Assembly: GCA_013140695.1 (NCBI GenBank)
Contig: JABFSI010000112.1
Span: forward strand, 1 to 43,947
Reading direction: 5' to 3'
Length of the DNA stretch: 43,947 bases
Source: Sideroxydans sp.
GTDB taxonomy: Bacteria; Pseudomonadota; Gammaproteobacteria; Burkholderiales; Gallionellaceae
Position numbers and translations under genes: made by a program. Shown here piece by piece: positions 36,002-43,765 of the stretch (position 1 is the stretch's first letter; the number at the start of each line of letters is the position of its first letter). Below the pieces are notes generated by a model. The model was not told the origin of the DNA. It saw only the letters and a list, made by a program, of their open reading frames with translations, and did not search any database.

Positions 36002-36283
36002 TTAAAGAATGCCGCGCTCTATCTCTTTAAGATAGATGAACTCTGGGGCTTTTACACCTGCTTCCAGCCGGAGCTGGACTAACTCAGAAGACTCAAAGAA
36101 ACGTCGCGCTTCTTCCAATGAAGACCACTCAGAGAAGTGGACGATATTGTGCGCATCATCATCGTAGCGCAGTAATTGATAGCTAATTTCACCCGCTTTT
36201 TTTCTGATGCTCGCAGCTTGATCAAAGATGACTTTCCATAGCGGATAGTCCTCAACTTCGTGAATAATCAATACATGTTGCAT
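36002..36283 (-). CDS. Antibiotic-biosynthesis-monooxygenase-like (dimeric alpha/beta barrel) protein
   Basis: 93 residues from MQHVLIIHEVEDYPLWKVIFD at 36283, with GGAGG directly upstream. The order strand-helix-strand and VHFSEWSSLEEARRFFESSEL match the ABM/DUF3291-like ferredoxin fold that forms dimeric barrels and often acts on quinones or reactive carbonyls. There is no visible catalytic motif, as is common in the family. It is the second gene of the CMD-ABM-membrane-RidA unit. Confidence 0.72.
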   Translation of the reverse strand: MQHVLIIHEVEDYPLWKVIFDQAASIRKKAGEISYQLLRYDDDAHNIVHFSEWSSLEEARRFFESSELVQLRLEAGVKAPEFIYLKEIERGIL

Positions 36284-36323
36284 ATAGCCTCCTCCATTAT
36301 TTTCGTTGATATAGGAACTTGCA

Positions 36324-36776
36324 TTAGGAGCCCATGTTTTGTGGTCGCGGCATTCTTCTGAATCCACCTGCCATTCGATTCCAGAAATTAGCTAATGAGA
36401 TTGAAAGGCTGAGCTCTACGATTTCTTGGTCTGAAAAATGGCCCTTCAACGCAATAAATTCCTTATCTGAAGCATGCGAAGTTGATATGTTCGTCATTGA
36501 TTCAGCCCATGCTAAAGCTGCTTTTTCACGAACATCGAAATATGGCGCCTCGCCCCAGACAGGCAGCATGTCAAGACGTTGTTGTGACTCTCCCAAGTTT
36601 CTTACTTCTTTAAGATGGAGATCGGTGCAATATACACAGCCATTAATTTGGGAGACACGGATTTCAATCAACGCACGGAGCCTTGCATCAATTGAAAATT
36701 GTGTTTGCGCTTGAGTTAGTTTGCGCATATCGGTGACAAATTCAGGTGCATGTTGAAAATAGTCGATTCGTAACAT
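36324..36776 (-). CDS. AhpD-like / carboxymuconolactone decarboxylase family protein
   Basis: 150 residues. LRALIEIRVSQINGCVYCTDLHLKEV carries the redox CxxC (Cys-Val-Tyr-Cys) and the downstream His of the AhpD-like fold; EKAALAWAESMTNIS and LSLSISLANFWNRM complete the helical core. These are peroxide- or thiol-linked reductases more often than true decarboxylases. It is the first gene of a four-gene unit. Operon-mates suggest defence against reactive metabolites, an inference. Confidence 0.85.
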   Translation of the reverse strand: MLRIDYFQHAPEFVTDMRKLTQAQTQFSIDARLRALIEIRVSQINGCVYCTDLHLKEVRNLGESQQRLDMLPVWGEAPYFDVREKAALAWAESMTNISTSHASDKEFIALKGHFSDQEIVELSLSISLANFWNRMAGGFRRMPRPQNMGS

Positions 36777-36881
36777 TTAGGTACTAAACCTTTCTACGTG
36801 AGTTCAAATGTAAAGTTTTACTTCTAAATTGATGAACGCGAGACTGGGACAGGTCAAAAGTTAATGGTTCCTATACTTTTG

Positions 36882-37679
36882 CTACCCCAATACCTCCCAC
36901 AACAATTTCGTTGCCAACAAGATCAGCATCACCGCAAATAGTTTCCGCAGCAATTCCACCTTCATGTAATGAGCTGCTCTTGCTCCGAGCGGTGCAGTGA
37001 TCATGCTGGCTAGAGCAACCCCGAACAGAGCTGGTAGATACACGTAGCCCAGATGGAAATCTGGGAGGCCGTCGATATGTGAACCGACAGCGATGTAGCC
37101 TAATGTGCCGCCGACAGCAATGGGGAAACCGATAGCAGAGGCAGTTCCAATGGCGTTGCGGGTTGGTACGTTGCACCAGATCAGGAAGGGTACGACGATG
37201 GCACCGCCGCCGATGGAAACGAGGCTGCTGATCCAGCCAGTGAGTGTGCCGGTGAGCGTCATGCCTGCTGTGCTGGGCAACTGGCGTGACGGGTGTGGGG
37301 CTTTGCCGAAAAGTATCTGCGCGGCGATGAAGAAGGTGAACAGCGCAAAGAAAATGCCGAGTCCTTTGTTCGGAATGATAGAAGAAGTCAATGCGCCGAG
37401 GGCGGTACCAAACAAGATGCCAGGAGTGATGCTGCGCACGACCTGCCAGTTCACCGCGCCGTGCTGGTGATGCTTGCGCATACTAGAGAGTGAGGTAAAG
37501 ATTATGGTCGCCATAGAGGTGCCGAGGGCTAGGTGCAAAGTGTGCTCAGACGAAAAATACTGAGCGTCGAACAGCAGAAGAAGAACGGGCACCAACACCA
37601 ATCCGCCGCCGACACCGAAGAGCCCTGCGAGGAAGCCGGTGATGGTTCCTAATACAAAATATGCTGCGTACCACTCCAT
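36882..37679 (-). CDS. TSUP (TauE/SafE) family permease
   Basis: 265 residues with about eight transmembrane segments in two repeats: FLAGLFGVGGGLVLVPVLLL in the first half and GWISSLVSIGGGAIVVPFLIW in the second, each with the glycine-rich signature of the sulfite/sulfonate exporter family. Substrates in this family include sulfite, sulfoacetate and other organosulfur anions; specificity cannot be read. It lies between the four-gene unit and the GNAT-cupin pair with gaps of about 105-130 bases, so it may have its own promoter. Confidence 0.88.
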   Translation of the reverse strand: MEWYAAYFVLGTITGFLAGLFGVGGGLVLVPVLLLLFDAQYFSSEHTLHLALGTSMATIIFTSLSSMRKHHQHGAVNWQVVRSITPGILFGTALGALTSSIIPNKGLGIFFALFTFFIAAQILFGKAPHPSRQLPSTAGMTLTGTLTGWISSLVSIGGGAIVVPFLIWCNVPTRNAIGTASAIGFPIAVGGTLGYIAVGSHIDGLPDFHLGYVYLPALFGVALASMITAPLGARAAHYMKVELLRKLFAVMLILLATKLLWEVLG

Positions 37680-37811
37680 CAGATCACCTCAAATTCCTGA
37701 CATTTTGGTGCCGTCCGTATTCACGGAAAACATCATCACTATGTAGCGAACAGAATGCATTTCTCTCACTCTCCCCAATCGAATTGGCGGTAAAGGCTCT
37801 TTCGTTCGGCT

Positions 37812-38291
37812 TTAATATGGCGAACCGTCCTTGTGGGCAAACTGCCATTGCTGATTAATGAACTGTGCTTGTAAATCATCGTCGGGATATTGAACTGAGT
37901 CACCAGCACTACGATCACCTACTTCGAGATAATAAACTTCCTCATTGGAGCGATTAATGAGTTGGTGAGCATTTCCAGTACCCGCCTTGAATCCCGCACA
38001 CATTCCTGGAAATAGTGGCGTCTCCCCATCATCCGAAATGAGTATTGGGCTACCTTGCAATATGTAGATAAACTCATCCTGTTTTGAGTGAGCGTGCCTT
38101 AGCGCAGAACCCGCTGCGGGTGCAAGTTTTGTCAGATTGACGCCAAAGTTTGAAAGTCCAAAGAGATCACCTAATGCACGTTTCTCTCGTCCAACCATTC
38201 GTGAAGCGAATGGTTGCGGATAGATCGAAGGTGTTGTGCGAGGAGAAACTTCTTTTGCCATGGCTGCTGCCGGTATATCAGGTTTGTTCAT
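37812..38291 (-). CDS. Cupin-domain protein (copy 2)
   Basis: 159 residues from MNKPDIPAAAMAKE at 38291. Same architecture as the cupin at 32452: ALRHAHSKQDEFIYILQGSPIL and PGMCAGFKAGTGNAHQLIN supply the His/His/Glu and His ligands, and the protein ends DGSPY. The two are clear paralogues or separately acquired members of one family, on either side of the accessory block. This copy overlaps the GNAT gene by 14 bases, so the two are cotranslated. Confidence 0.82.
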   Translation of the reverse strand: MNKPDIPAAAMAKEVSPRTTPSIYPQPFASRMVGREKRALGDLFGLSNFGVNLTKLAPAAGSALRHAHSKQDEFIYILQGSPILISDDGETPLFPGMCAGFKAGTGNAHQLINRSNEEVYYLEVGDRSAGDSVQYPDDDLQAQFINQQWQFAHKDGSPY

Positions 38292-38859
38292 AAGGATCCT
38301 TGGATGCATTTATGTGAAGGTTGGGCGCGGAATGCGTCGACTGCTTTTCAAGCATCTCAGTTTTAAGATCGAGCAGCTTGGGAGTTCCGATACCCGCTGA
38401 AATAGGGTAACCACTAATCACCCCAGTTCTGCGATAGCCGCGCCTTAAGTAAAATTCAATTAGTTCATGTCGTGCCGACAAAACCGTCATAACAAAATTC
38501 TCGGAGTGATACTGTTTTTGGGCGAATTGTTCTGCGAATTCCAGTAATTGTTTACCTATTCCCTGCCATTGAAATTTCGGATGCACCGCGAAAAGACCTA
38601 AGTGACAGTCTCTCCCCTCCTTTTCAAGATGAATGCACCCCACAAGAGAATTGTTTCGAAAACCGATGATAATGGTCGAGTCAGATTTCGATATTAGTTC
38701 AGACAGAAAATCAAAGTTTGTTCTGCAACCATCAACCAGATCAGATTCATGGGTCCAAGTTGAGGAGCCAGATTCTGGTCGATATGCCAGATTAACCATG
38801 GAAGCTATTTGAGCTAAATCTGCAGTGCAGGCAACTTGAAATCTATCGATGTTAATCAT
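38278..38859 (-). CDS. GNAT acetyltransferase
   Basis: 193 residues. The acetyl-CoA site is FAVHPKFQWQGIGKQLLEFAE (Q-x-x-G-I-G), preceded by the beta-bulge strand LVGCIHLEKEG; RHELIEFYLRRGYRRTG is the C-terminal signature. It probably acetylates a small amine or amino acid or a toxic compound. An extended N-terminal ~40 residues and the tail after position 170 have no assigned role. It overlaps the cupin by 14 bases. Confidence 0.86.
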   Translation of the reverse strand: MINIDRFQVACTADLAQIASMVNLAYRPESGSSTWTHESDLVDGCRTNFDFLSELISKSDSTIIIGFRNNSLVGCIHLEKEGRDCHLGLFAVHPKFQWQGIGKQLLEFAEQFAQKQYHSENFVMTVLSARHELIEFYLRRGYRRTGVISGYPISAGIGTPKLLDLKTEMLEKQSTHSAPNLHINASKDPYEQT

Positions 38860-38904
38860 AAGAATGCTGTGGCCGGTTTAGTAAATGAGTATTTCTTGAT
38901 CAGT

Positions 38905-39330
38905 TCATGTCACAGAACAGATTCGATCAGTCGCAAAATTTCCCCACATCCCAAATAAACATATAGAGCTCAATAGCCATGCGGAAAAACGGTAAGTCAC
39001 ACGATTACTGGTGACCTGAATCAGGCTGTGAAGTGTTCGAAGTAAAACAAATATCCATGCGGCCACCACATACCCAAGCGTTGTCTCATGGGTTACTTCA
39101 AGAGCAAGACATAGGATGTAAAACAGTACCGGCAATTCGAAAAGATTCGAGAAATTATCGGATGCTTGGCTGTTCTTTAATAGGCTACTAACTCCGCGTG
39201 ATGTCGCAAGCGATTGCGGTGAGATTCTGTTCACTCGCATTTCTTGGATGCGTTTGTAGACAGTCATAGCCCAGATAAGTGAGGTAAGACTTACCAAGGC
39301 AATACAAGGAAGAAATATGTCATTAAACAT
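38905..39330 (-). CDS. MAPEG-family membrane protein
   Basis: 141 residues with four transmembrane helices. FSNLFELPVLFYILCLALEV is the MAPEG signature (NLFE-x-P helix 2), and RTLHSLIQVTSNRVTYRFSAW (in parts) the helix-3 region with an Arg-rich pattern. MAPEG proteins are glutathione- or eicosanoid-linked membrane enzymes; in bacteria many are detoxification proteins. It starts three bases after the thioesterase-like gene, so the pair is an operon. Confidence 0.85.
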   Translation of the reverse strand: MFNDIFLPCIALVSLTSLIWAMTVYKRIQEMRVNRISPQSLATSRGVSSLLKNSQASDNFSNLFELPVLFYILCLALEVTHETTLGYVVAAWIFVLLRTLHSLIQVTSNRVTYRFSAWLLSSICLFGMWGNFATDRICSVT

Positions 39331-39333
39331 AAG

Positions 39334-39819
39334 TTATCTGCCCGATGCTTGTTTGCCGCGCAATGTCATGACTGAACTAATTGCGATTGCAGCAATTTTT
39401 CCATCATCGCGGATGATTTCGCACATGTAATGGCTAACGGTATTTCCGCTTTGAACAGGCTTGGCAACTGCGCGTAAAGTAGACTTCCATACGGGCCTAA
39501 AAAAATTCACTTTCAGGTCAATGCTCGCAAAGGATTCTCCCTCGTTCATCAGTGTGGAATGAGCCGTGCCAATAGCTGCGTCAGCTAGTTCTGACATCAG
39601 GCCACCGTGGACGGTACCCTGCTGATTTCCATGAATGTCAGAGTCAGCATCAATCTCTACAGTGGCAGTGCCCTTGCCGATTTCCACTATTCTGATACCC
39701 AAAGTCTGTGAAATTCGAGTCGGGTACGCCATGTGAGTGACATCACTCTCATCTAAGGAATTTGCAATTTGCTTTTCCAAAAATTGCAGCACGGGCAACT
39801 TGGTGATTTCAATATTCAT
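39334..39819 (-). CDS. PaaI-like hotdog thioesterase
   Basis: 161 residues. GTVHGGLMSELADAAIGTA is the PaaI/YdiI-type hotdog helix with the catalytic Asp/Glu region (GGLMSELAD), and SIDLKVNFFRPV the following strand. Such enzymes hydrolyse acyl- or aryl-CoA thioesters. It is the first gene of a unit with the MAPEG gene and is divergent from the LysR regulator, a usual arrangement for a LysR-controlled target. Confidence 0.85.
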   Translation of the reverse strand: MNIEITKLPVLQFLEKQIANSLDESDVTHMAYPTRISQTLGIRIVEIGKGTATVEIDADSDIHGNQQGTVHGGLMSELADAAIGTAHSTLMNEGESFASIDLKVNFFRPVWKSTLRAVAKPVQSGNTVSHYMCEIIRDDGKIAAIAISSVMTLRGKQASGR

Positions 39820-39860
39820 GCTTCCTCCAGTTGGATGTATCAGTATGTTTACGATTTGAA

Positions 39861-39889
39861 TTTACCAGCTAGGGGGAAATAGCTATAAT
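39861..39889 (+). promoter_or_regulatory. Probable promoter of the LysR gene
   Basis: TTTACC (39861-39866) and TATAAT (39884-39889) are separated by 17 bases and lie about 37 bases before the lysR start. The -10 box is perfect and the -35 matches TTGACA at four of six positions. The shared intergenic region also serves the divergent thioesterase-MAPEG unit. Confidence 0.55.
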
Positions 39890-39925
39890 TAATTTAACTT
39901 ATCCAGCGAATAGGTATTGTCTATT

Positions 39926-40804
39926 ATGAAAATTCAGCATCTAAGATTTTTAACCGCAGTTGTCGACTACGGGGGAGTAATCAAAGCGTCGGAAAGGCTT
40001 CATTTGTCTCAGCCTACAATTACGATTGGCCTTAAAGCTCTTGAGCAGAATCTGGGGAAGCCGATTTTCGATAGATCTGAGAAAACCAATAGACCTTTGA
40101 AACTTACTCCAGATGGACGACGGTTTTACCAACATGCGATCGAAATTCTCCGCCAGTGCGATATCGCGCGGGCAAACTTTATTGAGGCAGCAACTGAGAA
40201 AAATCAGATGCGAATTGGCATTATCGATACGCTCCCTCAAACGGTGATTAACAATGTGATTAGAGAGGTAAGACAAAAACTTCCTGATGTTGAGATTGAA
40301 ATTTGGGAAGGCTCGCCAGAACAAATATCGAAATGGTTAACTCAAAATAAAATTGATTTTGCATGGACAAATGTTAACGACCTCACTCCCAATGTGATAA
40401 CTCTTTGGCGCGAACCCATTGTTGCAGTGATGCCCCCCAATCATGTTGTAAGCAATAGTCACGCTGATTCGATAGCACTTAGAGATCTAGAAAAAATCCC
40501 GTTCATTTTTCGATCCAGGTGCGAACTGGACGCTGTAGGGCGTGCGGAACTTAAAACTGCTGGAATCAGACTGAAGGTGAAAGTACGGGCAGAACGAGAA
40601 GATTTTGCATTCCAGCTGGTTCGTGATGGGGAAGGATTTACATTCGCACCCAGAAGTTTGGTTCCTGATGACTTGGCATTCATCAGGGTGTTAGATTTTA
40701 CTGTGCGTAGAGTCATAGGGCTGCAATGGCAGGAGAGTTCGGACTCTTTTCTTAAAGGGGTCTTGGTTGAAGCCGCAGAAAAATCTTCAAAGCAGTTTCA
40801 GTAA
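39926..40804 (+). CDS. LysR-family transcriptional regulator
   Basis: 292 residues from MKIQHLRFLTAVVDYGG at 39926; an upstream TTG at 39917 lacks spacing for a ribosome binding site. The N-terminal winged helix-turn-helix (VIKASERLHLSQPTITIGLKALE) is that of LysR regulators, followed by a periplasmic-binding-like effector domain. The gene is the only plus-strand gene between 28.7 and 43.9 kb and is divergent from the thioesterase-MAPEG unit, which it probably controls. It resembles CysB/BenM-like members only in general layout; the inducer is unknown. Confidence 0.88.
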   Translation: MKIQHLRFLTAVVDYGGVIKASERLHLSQPTITIGLKALEQNLGKPIFDRSEKTNRPLKLTPDGRRFYQHAIEILRQCDIARANFIEAATEKNQMRIGIIDTLPQTVINNVIREVRQKLPDVEIEIWEGSPEQISKWLTQNKIDFAWTNVNDLTPNVITLWREPIVAVMPPNHVVSNSHADSIALRDLEKIPFIFRSRCELDAVGRAELKTAGIRLKVKVRAEREDFAFQLVRDGEGFTFAPRSLVPDDLAFIRVLDFTVRRVIGLQWQESSDSFLKGVLVEAAEKSSKQFQ

Positions 40805-40835
40805 ATCCAGCGTGGTTAGAGAAAGTATGTAGCTT

Positions 40836-40865
40836 CGTTTTCACCCTTACCAAAAGGTGAAAACG
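40836..40865. repeat. Hairpin after the LysR gene
   Basis: CGTTTTCACC (40836-40845) and GGTGAAAACG (40856-40865) form a perfect 10-base stem with a 10-base loop, 32 bases after the lysR stop. It has no T run on the plus strand, so it is a weak terminator candidate at best. Confidence 0.55.
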
Positions 40866-40912
40866 TCCATCAAGCAGCAATCCTGCCTCCCCCAACTTTT
40901 CTCATGTACCCA

Positions 40913-40942
40913 ACGATATTCTGGATAACGATATTCTGGATA
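40913..40942. repeat. Short tandem duplication
   Basis: ACGATATTCTGGATA occurs twice in direct tandem, followed by a partial third ACG, about 30 bases before the end of the PEBP gene on the plus strand. A slippage duplication is the simple reading. Confidence 0.85.
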
Positions 40943-40970
40943 ACGCAGCAGAAGATCGAATGCTAAAGGG

Positions 40971-41510
40971 CTACCTAGAATAAGTTGCTGTAAGTTGTGC
41001 TTTCGCCAAGCTATTGCTGTTCAGCATATACCCAATTAATGCAGCACTTGCATCCTCAGGAACGCCGAGCTTTGCAACCTTTAGCGCATACAAAGTAAAT
41101 ATATAGCGATGTGGTGTATCTCCGGGAGGGGGGCAAGCGCCCCCAAATCTATTTTCACCAAAATCGTTACGCCCTTGTTTTGCTCCAGGAGGAAGTGGCG
41201 TCTTTATAGCGATACCAGAAGGCAAATGGGAAGTTGAAGAGGAAATGTCAAAAATAATCCAATGCCACCATCCGCTACCAGTGGGTGCATCAGGATCATG
41301 CACGGTTACTGCAAAACTGAGCGTCCCAGCAGGAACATCTTTCCAAATCAATGTTGGAGAGAAATTGTCTCCACTACAGCCGAAACCTTTGTATATTTGA
41401 GCGGTATTTAGCGTACGCCCCGTCGCGATATCTGGGCTAGAGAGATCGAGTGCGTATGCGTTACTGGTGAATAGTAATGCAGCTGTGAGAAAAGCTATGA
41501 TGCGAATCAT
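40971..41510 (-). CDS. Secreted PEBP-like protein (YbhB/YbcL family)
   Basis: 179 residues with a signal peptide (IIAFLTAALLFTSNAYA, cleavage near residue 20). HDPDAPTGSGWWHWIIFDI is the ligand-pocket signature of phosphatidylethanolamine-binding proteins, and NRFGGACPPPGDTPHRYIFTLYAL (in parts) completes the family. These proteins bind phosphate-containing or anionic ligands; the bacterial role is unclear. It is a single gene, 75 bases from the AraC regulator, which may control it. Confidence 0.87.
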   Translation of the reverse strand: MIRIIAFLTAALLFTSNAYALDLSSPDIATGRTLNTAQIYKGFGCSGDNFSPTLIWKDVPAGTLSFAVTVHDPDAPTGSGWWHWIIFDISSSTSHLPSGIAIKTPLPPGAKQGRNDFGENRFGGACPPPGDTPHRYIFTLYALKVAKLGVPEDASAALIGYMLNSNSLAKAQLTATYSR

Positions 41511-41585
41511 GAATAACTCCTAAATGCGTTTGCAATGTAGGAAGTTTAGACATGAAGCAATATTTCATTTGCTCAAAATATATTG

Positions 41586-42482
41586 TCAATCGCTCAACTT
41601 GAAATTAGCCACTTCTGCAGGATCAACTCCAAAGCGTTTCGAAAAACTGAGACAAAAAGCGGGAACTGAGAAATAGCCATGTTCAGCAGCCACCACTTTT
41701 ATTGGCTTGGTAGATGTCTGCAAATGCATTAGTGCAGAATGCAGGCGAGCATCCTGTATGAGTTCGCGCAACGAAGTGCCCTCAGAGACTAAACGCCTTC
41801 TAAGAGTTGCACCGCTCAAATGAAACAAGTCTTCAAAATATGCGGAAGACCACTCGCGCGCTGGACTTGCTGATACGGCCATCCGGACTCGTGAGGAATA
41901 ACTTGGGTCAAGTGATCTCAGGAATTGGCCGTGTCCAGCACGAAACAACTCCAGCAATATTCCTAATAGTCGATAATTTCTTACTGCAGCATCCAAAACG
42001 TTTTCATCAGAAATGTAGCTCAGTATTGCACTATTTATGCAGGACAAATCCCCAACACTGACAACATCTTGATGTTGTTCCAAAGGTGTGAGATATGTTC
42101 CGGAAACTAGGTTGCGAGCAATATTCACGACTTCCCATGGAATTGGAATTACCAAAGCTCTGTAAGGCGCATCACTATCTGGAAAGTTTTCACTATTAGC
42201 TTGAAGCGCTGCATGCGACATTAAAAATTGTCCTGGTTTGCACTCCCAATACTTCGAATCAACATTAAATCGCTTGTGCCCTGTGAGAGGAATAATAACT
42301 ACAGGGGTGTCACACGAAACCGCACATAGCCTGTAGTACTTCCAAGCTACAGTTGATGATTCGTAGAACACGGTCTGAGCCAGAGCCTGATTTAATCTGG
42401 CAATTTCTGGGGCCGTATAGCTACTCTGTTGCTTCATTGGGATATCCGAAATGTATTTTGTAGGAGCAGACTGCTGCGCCAT
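41586..42482 (-). CDS. AraC-family regulator
   Basis: About 298 residues from MAQQSAPTK at 42482; a shorter start at 42437 (MKQQSSYTA) is possible and no ribosome binding site decides. The N-terminal region (ESSTVAWKYYRLCA...GHKRFNVDSKYWECKPGQFLMSHAALQA) matches the AraC_E sensory domain. The C-terminal ~100 residues hold two helix-turn-helix motifs (YFEDLFHLSGATLRRRL, IKVVAAEHGYFSVPAFCLSFSKRFGV). It lies upstream of the PEBP gene, its likely target. It borders the integron cassette array. Confidence 0.87.
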   Translation of the reverse strand: MAQQSAPTKYISDIPMKQQSSYTAPEIARLNQALAQTVFYESSTVAWKYYRLCAVSCDTPVVIIPLTGHKRFNVDSKYWECKPGQFLMSHAALQANSENFPDSDAPYRALVIPIPWEVVNIARNLVSGTYLTPLEQHQDVVSVGDLSCINSAILSYISDENVLDAAVRNYRLLGILLELFRAGHGQFLRSLDPSYSSRVRMAVSASPAREWSSAYFEDLFHLSGATLRRRLVSEGTSLRELIQDARLHSALMHLQTSTKPIKVVAAEHGYFSVPAFCLSFSKRFGVDPAEVANFKLSD

Positions 42483-42675
42483 CCTATACTCAAACAGGAT
42501 AAGTATAACGACTTGTCTCAACCATACAATCTAGTATCGCCATCGTCATAGTAGCCAGATTCAATGCATTTTGATTTGTATGTTTTGACCGATATCCTGC
42601 CTATCTCTTATTCGGACATAACGGCCAAATCAGAGTACTTCGATATTTGACTGCTTAGCTGATGACCAGAGCGAA

Positions 42676-42753
42676 CATCAACGTGTAGCTAAGAGGCGCG
42701 CCGAAGGTGCGTCCCAGCGACGGGAGGGAGCGAACTTGAGCTTAGGGCTAGAC
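42676..42753 (-). other. attC-like site (last of the array)
   Basis: Read on the minus strand it begins GTCTAGC (42753-42747) and ends GTTGATG (42682-42676), with the internal GCGCGCC..GGTGCGTCCC hairpin typical of attC. The first core (expected RYYYAAC) has a C for the second A, so it is diverged. It begins three bases after the stop of the cassette gene at 42757. Confidence 0.6.
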
Positions 42754-42756
42754 ACT

Positions 42757-43107
42757 TTACACTTGGTAAATGAAATGTTGGCCTTGGGTATAATCAAAAA
42801 TCGTTACGTTATTGCCGCTTATCTTACCTGTCCAATGCGTACCTGAACCAAAGTCGAACCCTTTAAATTGGTCACCATTTTTTTCAATTGAAAAATGCGC
42901 TCCTAGGCCATGATGAAATAGGTTTGGAAGTGAGCCTGTGATATGTGCGCCAGCATTGTGGTCGAAGAGTTGCACTTGGTTTTTCGCGACATTGCCTGAG
43001 ATGTTGATGTGCTGAGATCGGGTGTAATCGAACACACTATTTTTTGTTTTTTGGTTGGAATAAGAGGCAACCAAGTACGCAATAACAGCCCGTAAATTGT
43101 CGTTCAT
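42757..43107 (-). CDS. Integron cassette protein with internal FDY/FDH-type repeats
   Basis: 116 residues from MNDNLRAVIAYLVAS at 43107 (GGGAGAGA upstream; an ATG at 43125 is less good). After a short helix the sequence repeats about every 20-25 residues: FDYTRSQHINISG, FDHNAGAHITGS, FHHGLGAHFSIE, FDFGSGTHWTGK, FDYTQGQHFIYQ. The common core is F-D-(Y/H/F)-x-x-G-x-H-(F/W/I). Five such units would build a small beta structure. No family is recognised. It lies between two attC-like sites, so it is a mobile cassette gene. Confidence 0.75.
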   Translation of the reverse strand: MNDNLRAVIAYLVASYSNQKTKNSVFDYTRSQHINISGNVAKNQVQLFDHNAGAHITGSLPNLFHHGLGAHFSIEKNGDQFKGFDFGSGTHWTGKISGNNVTIFDYTQGQHFIYQV

Positions 43108-43126
43108 ATCTCTCCCTGTGGACAAT

Positions 43127-43213
43127 GACTAACGTAGAGCTAACCGGCGCTGCGCGGGTTTATCGAGCCGCGTCCAGCGACCGAAGGGAGCGAGATTGAA
43201 CGCCAGGTTAGAG
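43127..43213 (-). other. attC-like site (middle)
   Basis: Read on the minus strand, CTCTAAC (43213-43207) to GTTAGTC (43133-43127), with the internal GGTCGCTGGACGCGGCTC..AACCCGCGCAGCGCCGG hairpin. One of the seven bases in each core differs from RYYYAAC/GTTRRRY. The boundary lies 20 bases before the start of the cassette gene at 43107, as expected for an integron cassette. Confidence 0.75.
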
Positions 43214-43234
43214 CTTAATGTCATACCAGCGCAC

Positions 43235-43666
43235 CTATAGGCCATGGGTTGCAAAGAACAATTCCCACTTGGTTAATACGCGTTCAGCAAGCCACTTGAT
43301 GTCGACCTCGCGGTCACCAGTGAAAAGGACCCATTTGTCTCCTCCACCGAAAGGAAGCACGCCAAACGGGGCTCCGCCAAAGCAACCACTCCAGACGTGA
43401 GTGATTGGGTCAGAGCGTTTCGTCAGAGTGAGATGCTTTCCTTTGTCACACAAATCGCGACAGTCTTTGATGTCTTGATCTTGCAAGAATGTATCGAGTG
43501 CCACCTGTGCAACTGCTCCAGTTTTCCGAATGTAGTCGCTAATGTGATAGGCGGTGACAACGAAGTTGAACAAGTTGTCTATATCAAAGCGTTCAGCAAG
43601 CCTCTGGTGTTCTCGGCGAGCCTTTTCCAGCATGTCTCGTGGTGTTCTCAGTTCAAAGAGGGACAT
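43235..43666 (-). CDS. Integron cassette protein of unknown function
   Basis: 143 residues: MSLFELRTPRDMLEKARREHQ, then FNFVVTAYHISDYIRKTG, a Cys/Asp region (IKDCRDLCDKGKHLTLT) and a Gly-rich stretch (SGCFGGAPFGVLPFGGGDKW). The helical N-terminus and DKGKHL are reminiscent of other unnamed cassette proteins. It starts 19 bases after the attC at 43685 and ends 22 bases before the attC at 43213, the exact layout of an integron cassette. Function unknown. Confidence 0.75.
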   Translation of the reverse strand: MSLFELRTPRDMLEKARREHQRLAERFDIDNLFNFVVTAYHISDYIRKTGAVAQVALDTFLQDQDIKDCRDLCDKGKHLTLTKRSDPITHVWSGCFGGAPFGVLPFGGGDKWVLFTGDREVDIKWLAERVLTKWELFFATHGL

Positions 43667-43684
43667 TAGGGACTCAGAGAAAAG

Positions 43685-43764
43685 CTCTAACGTAAAGCTA
43701 AGGGGCGCGCTGAAGGCGCGTCCCTGCGACCCCAGGGAGCGAACTTGATTGTAGGGTTAGATCT
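43685..43764 (-). other. attC-like site (first in view)
   Basis: On the minus strand ATCTAAC (43764-43758) matches RYYYAAC exactly and GTTAGAG (43691-43685) matches GTTRRRY except the last base. The inner part holds two complementary arms (GGGGTCGCAGGGACGCGCC / GGCGCGCCCCTTAGC), giving the usual stem with bulges. Length is about 80 bases, within the attC range. Confidence 0.78.
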
Positions 43765-43765
43765 C

